Shown here: piece after piece, positions 36,901 to 48,900 of the stretch
Numbering within the stretch: the first letter of the stretch is position 1
Layout of the letters: each line of letters starts with the position of its first letter
DNA from: Costus lasius
Taxonomy: Eukaryota > Streptophyta > Magnoliopsida > Zingiberales > Costaceae
NCBI GenBank assembly: GCA_027563935.2
Contig: CM050450.1
Span: forward strand, 12,011,957-12,075,956
Reading direction: 5' to 3'
DNA length: 64,000 nucleotides
Position numbers and translations under genes: made by a program
Notes under the pieces: generated by a model
The model's database searches: none
Told to the model about the DNA's origin: nothing
The model's input: the letters and a program-made list of their open reading frames with translations, nothing else

Positions 36901-39900
36901 ACAATTCATCATATCCAACTTTTGTACTCAGATACAATCAAATCGTTTTTTTCCCATTTATGCCATCTCTTGTACATGATTTCTCCTGTTTGCCTGTCGT
37001 GTTCAGCTCACAACATCCATATACTGAACATGTTGCACACTATGCAGATGCAATCACTGAGAAGAGAGTTAAGTGCAGGTCTACGCCCTCTGCATGAAAC
37101 TTTTATTGCTTTGATTCGTTTGTTTGGTTCCAAAGGCCATGCCACAAGGGGCTTAGAAATTCTGGCTGCAATGGAAAAATTAAAGTTTGATATCCGCATG
37201 GCTTGGCTAGTTCTTGTTGGTATGGCTCCTATATAGGTTGGCTAAATCTAAAATATTCACTCATGTTACTGTAATCTAGTAATGTTTCTGTTTGAACTTA
37301 AGAGGAGCTGGTCCGTGGCAACTATTTGGAAGATGCCAATAAAGTATTTCTGAAGGGAGCTCAAGGAGGTTTGCGTGCCACTGATGAACTTTATGATCTT
37401 TTAATTGAAGAAGATTGCAAAGCTTTAGATCATTCTAATGCTTTGACCATAGCATATGAGATGGAGGCTGCAGGAAGAATGGCGACAACATTTCATTTCA
37501 ACTGTCTTCTTAGTGTACAGGTACTTTCTAACTAACCATACACAACCTTTTCAAAATTACTTTTTTGAATTTTATTTATTTATTCCAATATTATCGGATC
37601 TGATTGATTGATATCTTTTTTTGGTTTGATATTGACATGGAAACCATGGTTCTGGCAAATCGTTGATTTATCTAATAACCATACACAACCTTTTCCTCCG
37701 ACTTGGTTTGGTTTTGGAAAGGAACGTCCTTGAACACAGGAAGAATTCTCTCGCTTTGTATTCTAATCTTTCAATATGACTTCCTTCCTAAAGGATTGCC
37801 TCCTAAGTCTGGAAAGGAACGTCCTTGCATATAGGAAGAATTATTCGCTTTGTATTCTAATCTTTTAATATGACCTCCTTCCCATAGGACTGCCTCGGAA
37901 GTCTGGATCCATCGCCTGGAAAAATAAATTGGATATTTAATTGCAGTTTTCTTCTCACTATGGTTTTAAATTTTGGTTTATATCATGTATTTGTCTATTG
38001 TTGGATTGGTAACTATTCATATGTACTGAGTTATGTTAGATTGGTACTAGTGGTTACTGATTTTGTACCTTGTATTGGATGGTACAAATTAGTTCTCAAA
38101 ATCTTGCTTCTCACTACTTGTAGAATAGTGGACAGTCATGACTTGTTTCTTTAATTAGTTATAATTTCTTGTGGAATTTTTTATGGAAATTGAGACTATG
38201 CTCTTAGTTTATATCATCTAAATAATGTTTACTGCACTAAGCTTTCACTTGCTTATTAATTTATATAGACATGTTTCACGGAATTTAATGCAGGCAAATT
38301 GCGGAATTCCAGAAATAGCTTTTGCAACATTTGAAAATATGGAATATGGGGGTGAGGGTGAGTATATTATTCACAACTATTTTAATTGTTTCTTTAATGT
38401 TGATAGTCGATCCAAATGGAATTTGATTGATTAAATTAAATGCAAAGGGCTACTATATATATCCTATTGGTGAACTCTAATATAAGACAAGGAATAAAAC
38501 ACTAAGTTTAACATATGAATTGAATCACATTCGTTTAAAATTTAAATCAACTAGACATCTAACACTTGTATTTGTATATATATATATATATATATACAAA
38601 TGGAATGAAATGAGTGGATAAAGGAGGTTTGGTAAAGACTTCCGTAGGTAATCGTCAGAACTTGTGAATGGTGTACAAGTCAAGTTGGACTTTATCACAT
38701 CAGAAACCAAATAATAATCAATTTCAACATGTTTAATCTTCATATGAAATATAAGGTTCCTATTAATGAAGATAACAAATGATTATGACAGTCCATAGTC
38801 TTAGGCATTAGGCTTGCAAGACAAATCTCTTAACAGGTAGCACAATACATCTCTCTATTAGTGTGTTATAACCCTATACTCTTCTTCACAACTAGACTAA
38901 GTAATATCATTTTTCTTTTTTACCCTTTTCAAGCCACCAATGTAAGTGCAAAAACAAAAAAAAAGGACTATATAAGCAACATTTAAATGGGGATCAACTT
39001 TAACATGTTTATGTTCTTCTGTAATACCCTTTCTAGTTGCCTCTCTAAAATAATATAAAATATGAGAGCAAGCTCCCTTTCACACTGTTAAGGGTCCTAC
39101 ATAAGTCACAATCGTGAAAACGAAAAAGTTAGATCTTATGACAGTGAAATAGATGACTTTTTCTACTAAAAATGATATCTAGTAGGATCAACAACCTCAT
39201 AACAGTAACTTGACCAAATCTTACAGCCAAGTGGGAAAGGCATATGAGCATATCAACTGCTTTGCACTTAAGTGACATTTTCTTCAAGAGCAACATATTC
39301 TTTTTTGAGAGAGATTAATGCTCACAAAGTAGTGAGGTTTTTCAAAATTCTTTGTTACAAAATGATAATGAAGTTGCAAATTTGACCCCCAAATTGCCTC
39401 AAGTTTCACAGTCAATTGGCAAAATAACATTCACATAGACAACAAGAGTACCAGTGTATAAAGATCTCTGGCAAATAAATACTAAGTTGCTTGCTTTAGT
39501 GCATCAAAAACACATGCCAAACCTACAACTTGAGAGTACTTCAGAACTATGCCCGCCGGTTTGATTGATACTATAAAAGCCTTGTTGAGTTAATAGATTG
39601 TTTTTCCATAAGCAACATACTCCAATGTTGACACTAAGCTAGTGAAATTGGTAGTCATGGATTGACAAGGGCCAAATTTTAAATATAATTATGTTGGGCC
39701 ATCCTGAGAAAATTATAAATAATGACATCATTGTCAACTAAAACCTTCTATAATCTACCATGCTATATATCAACTCAGAACTATGTAGCCGTTTAAATCT
39801 CGGTCTATGGTATGTACCGGCCCAAGCAGCATTTGGTCCGGTACCATGCTGTGTCTGTATGTCCGTGCATACCATAGGACCGTGCATACCATAGGACCGG

Positions 39901-42900
39901 ACCAAGATTTAAAACCCTGGAACTATGAAGGCGGAACTTAACAATATACATACTCCTACAAGCAACAAGGTGAATTCTTAGAGGAGGTACAAGACAAAGT
40001 GCTCTTATTTCTTTATATATTTATCTGGTTCCACCTGTCAACAAGTATAACTTCATGAAAAGATTTAGGTATGACAAGGAAAAAATAGTGTAGTAGGAAT
40101 TGCATGAACTGGTATAGATAATCAAATAATATAATGAGATAAAGGATGAGCAGTAGATGATTGTTTACTTTTGCAAAGCACAATGAGAAGATGGAAGATC
40201 TATAGAAGCTGACAGTGGTAGAGACATGATGTAAAAGACATTAAGAACAACCTTACCTAATTACACCTAAGGCATATGCATGTGAAATGACTGCAAAAGG
40301 AGATGATTTGTCGTGTTCTGTAATGTCATTTTAAGGAGATGTGTAAGGAATAAGGATAAGTAGTCCTGCATGTAATGCCATGCAAATAAAAAAAAAATAT
40401 TTATCTATTTTAAAGCATTTTCAATGTCAAATATTAAGTCAAACTTGCGATTTTGTTTGAATGTTAGATAACTTGTAAGCAAATAAAGTCAGTTCATATG
40501 AGAATAGTCATAAAAAGTTGGAAAATTACTTAAAATTATTTCATTTGGGAATAAGACTTAGGTTCAATACAACAGAATCAATTAAAGAAAAAAAAAGGTG
40601 AATTACAACAACTGAAACTAGGTGGCTTAGGGGCGATGAGATGCTTGCTAAGTGTTAGTGGTAGACATGTAAATAATAGATTTGTAAATATTAGTTTTGT
40701 TATAATTAGCTGTAAATATATTTTACTGTTTTACCCTTGTATATTAAACTCATACCCATTTAGGGTTTTCTATAAATTAAAAGGAAAGCTGCTAGAGAGG
40801 CAGACTTTCAGTTTCATAATTGTGACATGGTATCAGAGCCAAGTAATTCTTCGTAGTTTTGTTTTTTTTGAGAGAATCCTTTGCTCCTCTGTGTGGCAAC
40901 GAATTGATTAGTGTGTTTCGATTTTGGTGGACGTGTGATTTTGGCGGATCTTCTTCATCACCGGTGGAAATTTTTTATAGATTGGTGGCAATCTGCGGGG
41001 ACTTGGCTGCCTCGGTTTTGGAGTCTTGTTAGGGCATCTTCTCCCTAATCTGGTGAAGAGGGAGCGGCTTGTCTTCACTCGGCGATTCTGCGAGCGAACA
41101 TAGTGTTCGCGTGATTTTTTGGTGGCATTCGGCGGTGGATTTTTTGGCAGCAGGCGACGTCTTTGTCTGTGATTTTGACAAGGGCAGCTCAGGCGGGGAA
41201 TTTTGGAGACGCGGCATAGGCGACATCTTTGTTTGGGATTTTGGCGAGGGCGGCGCAAGTGTACAGCGATTAAAATCCACGCTTATTACTTTTCGGCGGC
41301 GGCTTTGAGGATCTCAGCGGCGTGATTCGGAGGCGAGTACTTCTGTTCACCTTCGCCGAAGACGACTCCGGCGGCGCTTCCAGGCGGCTGTGACGAGGGT
41401 TGAGGGTGAGGCGCTTCCTTTCTTCGGCGATAGCGGCGAGTGCAGGCGACGCTCGCAGAGTTGAGCTCGCGAAGAAGAACGCACTGAGGCGTTCATTTCA
41501 AGGCACGGGCGGCGAGTGCAGGCGACGCTCGCAGCGTTGAGCTTGTGAAGAAGAACGCGCAGAGGTGTTCGTTTCAAGGCATGGGCGAAATTTGGATTTT
41601 GACCAAGTCAAAATCCGGGAGAATTTGAGAGTGGCGCGACAAGTTTGAGATTTGGGCCAAAATTCCAGGTTCGGGCGCACAATTTAGGTTTTGTTCTTAA
41701 CCTACTTTAAGAGTTATAATTTTTATTTATATGGAGAATTATTTTGGTAAGATGTCAACAGAAATTATATCAATGAGATTTACGGGTAAAAATTATGCTG
41801 CATGAGAATTTCAGTTCAGAATGTTTTTAAAAGGAAAGGGACTATGGGGTCAGATAGATGGATCATCCTCTATTCCTAAACTTGATATTGAATCTAGTAC
41901 ATGAGAAGTGAATGATGCTAGAATTATTTCTTGGATTCTAGCATCTATTGAACCTCATATGGTAAATAATCTTCGTTCTTTTATTACTGCTAAGGAGATG
42001 TAAGATTATCTGAAACGCATATATCATTAGGACAATACAGCAAGACGATTTCAGTTGAGACTTGAAATCAGTAAATTTACTCATAGTAATATGTCTATTC
42101 AGGAATTTTATTCAGACTTTATGAATTTATGGAGTGAATATATGGGTATTATTTATTTTGGTGTTCCAAAAGAAGCATTGGCAAGTCTGAAACAAGTTCA
42201 TGAAGTCACCATGCGTGATCAATTGCTAATGAAATTGAGACCTGAATTTGAGATGGTTCGTGGTGGATTACTTAATAGATATCCTATTCCATCTTTAGAT
42301 ATCTGTCTTGGTGAACTTTTGCGTGAAGAGTAACGTTTGGCTACTCAATCTGTCATTGGCGAGACTCATGGGACCTTAGAGGTTGTCACTGTGGCTTATG
42401 CAGCACAAGGTAAAATTCGGGGTAAAGGACAGATGCAATGTTATAGTTGTAAGGAATTTGGTCATATAACTAGAAATTGCAGCAAGAAATTCTGTAATTA
42501 TTGTAAACAAAAAGGACATATTATCAAAGATTGCCCAACACGTCCAGAAAACAGGAGGGTAAAGGCTTACAAGGCAGTGTATGCTACTATGCCAGATTCC
42601 ACTGCTTTTGCGACTGTATCTGAAGCCACTCCTATGGCTGTAGGCCAACATCAAGTGATTATGACTCCTGAGATGGTTCAGCAGATGATTCTTTCTGCTT
42701 TCTCTGCTCTTAGTCTTCAAGGTCGTGGTAAACAAACTTCATCTACTTGGTTTGTTGATTCTGGTGCATCTAATCATATGACGGGCTTTCCGAATTTCTT
42801 ACAAAATTTACATCCTTATACTGGTCGACAACATATCCAAGTAGCCAATGGTAGTAGCCTTCCGATTACTGCTGTTGGTGACATTGGTCACACTTTTAGT

Positions 42901-45900
42901 CATGTTTTTGTTGCTCCAAATTTATCGACTAATTTGATATATGTTGGTCAGCTTGCGGAGAATTACTGTGATGTTCATTTTTCTCGTGCTGGCTGTGTTG
43001 TACAGGATTAGGCTTCGGGGAAGGTGATTGCGAAGGGTCATAGAGTGGGCAGATTATTTTCATTGCATTTTTTCATTCCCATATCATTAGCCTTATCTTC
43101 TGTTATTATTGATAATCAAGTTGAACTTTGACATAGACGTTTAGGCCATCCAAATCATATAATTTTGTCTAACTTAATAAAACGTGATTTTGTTGGCAAC
43201 AATTTAAATTCTGCTTTGACATTCAATTGTGCTCATGCAAACTTGGAAAGAGTAAAACTTTGCCTTTTACTAATTCTGGTAGTCGTGCAAAAGTGTGCTT
43301 TGATGTGATACATAGTGATATTTGGGGTATTAGTCCTGTTGTCTCTCATCGTCACTACCGTTATTTTGTAACATTTATTGATGATTATAGTCGGTTTACA
43401 TGGATATATTTTCTGCATACTAAATCTGAGGTCTTCCGGGTATTTTAAAGCTTTGTTGCTCTTATTGTGAATTAGTTTTCTACGAGTATTAAGATTTTGC
43501 GCACTGATAATGGTGGCGAATAGATGTCACGTGAATTTCAAATATATTTGCAAGAAAAAATTTTATCTCATAGCGGTTATGTCTTTATACTTCTCAGCAA
43601 AATGGAATGGCTGAACACAAGAATCGTCATTTGTTGGACATGGTTCGTACTCTCCTCTTACAGTCCTCCGTACCATCCAAATTTTGGGTTGAAGCGTTGA
43701 CTACTGCTGTGTACTTGATTAATCGTTTACCATCTCAACACTTGGGATTTGATTCTCCATTTTATCGTCTTTTTAGCATTTATCCTGATTATCATATGCT
43801 CCACACATTTGGATGTGTTTGTTTTGTTTATTTACCTCTTCATGAACGACACAAACTTACTGCTGAATCTGTTCGATGTGCATTTATGGGTTATTGTTCC
43901 AATCAAAAAGGCTATCTTTGTTATGATCCTACTATTAATCGTATGCGTATTTCTAGGAATGTTATTTTCTTTGATGAAGAATATTATTTTCAGCAGCAAG
44001 TTTTCTCTACTTCACCAATTCTTCTTCTTAATTTTGAGGAAACATCTCAATCTACTGGGCGGTTTATACCTGGTATGGTTTATCAGCGACGACGAACAGT
44101 ATCTCCTCATACTATTCTTGAAAGTGATCCAGAGGTTTAAGTTCATACTGAGCCTGATATTGTGCATCTTAGGCGTTCCTCTCGCACTATTAAGACTCTT
44201 GATAGGTATGGTTTTTCTGCTACTCTATCTAATACAGTCATACCCACAGGCCACATCTTATTCGCAGGCTTCTACACAAGCATGTTCGGTAAATGCTATG
44301 CGTGAGGAACTTCAAGCTCTTCAGGAGAATCATACTTGGGACATTGTTTCTTGTCCAAGTGATGTTGAACCAATTGGCTGTAAGTGGATATATTCTATTA
44401 AGTTGAAGGCAGATGGTTCTCTTGATTGGTATAAAGCTCAATTGGTGGCTCTTGGTAATAGGTAGGAATATGACATTAATTATGAGGAGACTTTTGCTCC
44501 TGTTGCTAAAATGACAACTGTTCGTCTGGTACTTGCTATTGCTGGATCTCAAGAGTAGCCTTTACATCAGATGAATGTTAAAAATTCATTCTTACATGGT
44601 GATTTAAAGGAGGAGATATATATGACTCCTCCCTCGGGACTATTTTCTACATCTTCTTCTGATGTATGTAAGTTGAAACGATCTCTCTATGGATTGAAAC
44701 AAGCGCCCCGTGCATGGTTTGATAAGTTTCGATCCAATCTTCTTGACTTCTCATTTACTCAAAGTCAATATGACTCATCTTTATTTCTTTGCAAGACTTC
44801 TATTGATATTGTTCTTCTTTTGGTATATGTTGATGATATTGTTATCACTGGATCTGACTTATCTTAAATATCAAAACTTTAAGATCATCTTCAACAATGT
44901 TTTCATATGAAGGATTTGAGATTTCTACGTTATTTTTTGGGTCTCGAAGTTTCTCGTACCTCAAATGGTCTTTTTCTATATCAACATAAATATATTGAGG
45001 ACTTACTCAATCTTGCTGGTCTTCCAGAGGGTCGATCAGTGGATACTCCATTAGAAGTGAATGTTAAATATTGTCAAAATGATGAGACGTTTCTTTATGA
45101 TCCTTCTTTGTATCGACAACTTGTAGGCAGCATGAATTATCTCACTATCACTCGGCCAGATATTTTTTTTGTTGTTCAATAAGTGAGTCAATTCATGCAG
45201 GCTCCTACACATATCTATTTAGCTGCGGTTCGTCGTATTCTGCGTTACTTAAGAGGGACTTCTACCATGGGTTTTCATTTTTCAGCTAACTCTTCGCTTC
45301 TCTTGGTCGCTTATAGTGATGCTGATTGGGCCGGTTGTTTTGACACACAACGTTTTGTTACTGGTTGGTGTATGTTTCTAGGTGATTCTCTTATTTCTTG
45401 GAAAAGTAAGATACAAGATCGGGTGTCGAAGTCCTTTACCGAGTCGGAATATAGAGCGATGTCTTCTGCTTGTTCTGAGATTATTTGGCTACGTGGATTG
45501 TTAGGGGAGCTTGGGTCAACTCGAGCCTACCTCTTTGCATGCTGATAATACTAGTGCCATTCAAATTGCTGTGCATCCCGTATATCATGAGCGTACAAAA
45601 CACATTGACGTTGATTGTCACTATATCCGTGAAGCTTACGATTCTCGTCTTCTTACTTTTCCACACATTACCACAGAACTTCAAATTGCTGATATCTTTA
45701 CTAAAGCTCTTCCCAAGCCTCGTCATTAGTTCTTAGTTAACAAATTGATGCTTATTAATCATGCCGCATCAATTTGAGGGGGATGTTAGTGGTAGACATG
45801 TAAATAATAGATTTGTAAATATTAGTTTTGTTATAATTAGCTGTAAAAATATTTTACTGTTTTACCCCTGTATATTAAACTCATATCCGTTTAGGGTTTT

Positions 45901-48900
45901 CTATAAATTAAAAGGAAAGCTGCTGAGAGAGACAGACTTTCAGTTTCATAATTGTGACACTAAGTTGACAAGTTTTACAAATAATATTGAAAGATAATAG
46001 CGAAAAAGTTGTAGTATGTGCTATTGAATTCAAGATCCCTAACAATTATCTCCTTTGTATTATCTCCTAAAAAGTCCAATAGGTAGTATTAAAGGTTACT
46101 TGGTAATTCAAAGAACAAGTTACCGAACTAGTAGACAAAAAATTTATAGGGAATCAAGGAACATAAAGAATAACAATTAAAGAAAATTGTATGGTCTATT
46201 AATGGCATGAAGAAAATCCTTAATGCTATTAGAGTATGAGAACCATTATTCATGAACATAGGTAGATAGTGGCATGTTTTATGGACTCGATTCATATTGC
46301 TAAGCATGGGCTATACGTGGTACAAGGTTAGTATTGATTCATTATTAATCATATATATATATATATATGTGTGTTTATGTATATATGTATTTATACGTAT
46401 ATTATATTGTTATATTTATATATAATTAGTTTTGGGTGGTATTGATTGGTAACGTACTGGTATGGTACTACTGTCAATAATATGATGAAACAAATGATGG
46501 TAGTCTCTCATATGAGAGCGCTATCTAGTGATCCTTAAATGATCCTAAAGAAACTATTCCAGAAGAAAGGTTGATTGCTCTCATGTACTGTTTAGGAGGC
46601 ATGCTGGGTCATTGTAACCATCGAAGGGCCTTGAGAGAAGATTGTTTTGGTTTTTCTGGGGTGTCGTGACCGTGATGGGCTTGGTGCTACTATTTTTGTA
46701 CTTCCTAGGGTGTCACAGCTTGGTCGTGATTTGGGTCATGGCTGTGATGTCGTTCGTGTCGGGGTAACTTGTTTTCAGCCATCTTGTCTGAGAGCTTTAT
46801 AGGCTGGTCGTGATCATGATTATAGCCGTAATCTTATTCCAAGGTCATCACGGCCTGGCCGTGATCTTGGTCACGATCGTGATACCGTTCGTGTCGAGGT
46901 GACTCATCTTCCCCCATCTTGTCCGAGAGCTTCATGGGCTGGCCGTGATTGACCGTTACGGGCAGGCCGTGATGAGCTTTATGGTTGTGATGTCTAGAAA
47001 TTTTTTTGGGGAGGGATTTCTACTTTATCATTCCTCCTCGATTGTTTATGTAGCAAAAATAATAGCCTTCATTAGTATAAATGCAAATATTGGGATTATG
47101 ATCAAAGAAAAAACATAGAGCAATCACACAAAGTCATTTTGAAGACTCATGGATGCTGCAAATAGTAAAGAGGGTGTTGGTGCTCGTGTGCATACAAAAA
47201 TCCCAAACGAAAGGATGATTGGATTGACTATATTGACCATATAGAGAAAGTTCCAACCTTGTCTATGAATATGATCCAGAGAAGTATGTCCTCCACAATC
47301 AACAACGAATGATTTTGTAACAAAAATAATAGCCTTCATTGATATAATTACAAATATAGTGATCTTGGTCAAAGCAAAAATATAGATTAATCATTCAAAG
47401 CCATTTTGAAGACTTGCAACTCCAGAATCAATCAATCAAGCCTACAAAGAGACTTGGCTAGCAAAATGTCTTTATGTTTTAAAAATTTAAAGAGCAGAAT
47501 TTGTTGGTAAAAGTATGGTACTTAGTCAATTCATCTCACTTACTTACCTTTGAGAGGTGGAGAATAACTAATCTAAGGATCAACCATTTTTCTTTAGTTT
47601 AAAGATTAAATGTCTTTGTAAAGCTTGTTACATGAGAAACATTTTGTTCTTTAGAATAGGTAGTGGCAAAAGCACCTCTTTCTTTAAAGGCACTTTAAAA
47701 AAGCTAATATTTTCATTTTTCATTTTTTTTTATATAGGTAAGTTGATAGAGAGACATTTTCCTTCCATTGGAGGCAACTAATGGCATTAGATCGCAAACC
47801 GCTATCGAAGGGAACTTGCATGGGAACCAAAAGTAGTGCCCTGATCTATTAATAGCGGGAGCAAAAAAAAGGCTTTGCTCCCCTTTTTGAAAATGAAGAA
47901 CGAAAGAAGGGTTTGAAGCAAGGATCCCAAAACCGGTCTGGCGACTTGGTCCGGTGAGCCGCTGAACCGGTACAGTACCGGTACAAACCAGCGGTTCCGA
48001 GTGGTAGCAGTGGGCGTTGAGCGGAAGCGGGAGTTGCAGCGCCACGGAAGCTTCGATTGAAGCTTCCGGCGACGCCAGAAGCTTCAATCGAAGCTTCCGC
48101 TTGCCGAAGCTTCCATGGCAAGCGGAAGCTTCAATCGCAACGCCCGCCGCTCGCGCTTCATACCTGCCCTAAACTATGTTTCGCCGATCGTGCTGAGACC
48201 GGATGGCGAGCGGACCGGTACATAACGGTTTTGGGATCCTTGGGTTGAAGTTTAGACTTCTTATAATAGTTCTATCCATAGAAAAAATCATGAAAGAGGT
48301 GATCAGAATGGTACCCGAATCCATTTACGATCTCAAGTTTCTAGACACATTGCACTTCCACTCCGGTCGAGGTTGCCACTTGGCCCTAAGATGGATCAAA
48401 GAAGAGTGGGGAACCTCTTGCATCTTTAGTTTAAAGATTAAATGTCTTCGTAAAGTTTGTTACATGAGAAACATTTTGTTCTTTAGAATATGTAGTGGTA
48501 AAAGTGTCACCAATCTTCTTTGAGGATTTTTAGAAACATTATAGCAAAAGCAATGTTGGATTCCATATTGTGAAGGAGGTAATCGGGAACAACCTAGCTT
48601 GATCATTTCCATGAAGCATAAATTATATCATGAAGTTAGAGTGAGGAGAATCAAGGTGTTTCTCTTTACCATATAAAACACAAGATATCAAAATCATTTA
48701 GGCCAAAGGAGTACCATTAAGCTTGATAGTAGCATCAGAGATAGCAGTTAGTTTAAGTTTATGACTAAAACTAGGCGGATCCATAAGGTATGAGAGGAGG
48801 GACACAATGGTGGAAAATAGGGAGGGAAGGAGGGGTTTCAGTTCATCACTAGAGTGCGAGAGATCCATGAACTTCATGAGGTTATTACATATATTATAAT

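Larger units (their letters stand above)
40653..45959 (+). mobile_element. Ty1/copia LTR retrotransposon C in PTAC3 intron 4
   Basis: LTRs of 175 bp (40653-40827) and 176 bp (45784-45959) start TGTTAGTGG and end TTGTGACA. The target duplication is CTAAG at 40648-40652 and 45960-45964. TGGTATCAGAGCC follows the 5' LTR directly and TTTGAGGGGGA precedes the 3' LTR. The LTRs differ at only about 5-6 places by eye, so insertion is recent. It is in sense orientation to the host gene. Confidence 0.96.
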
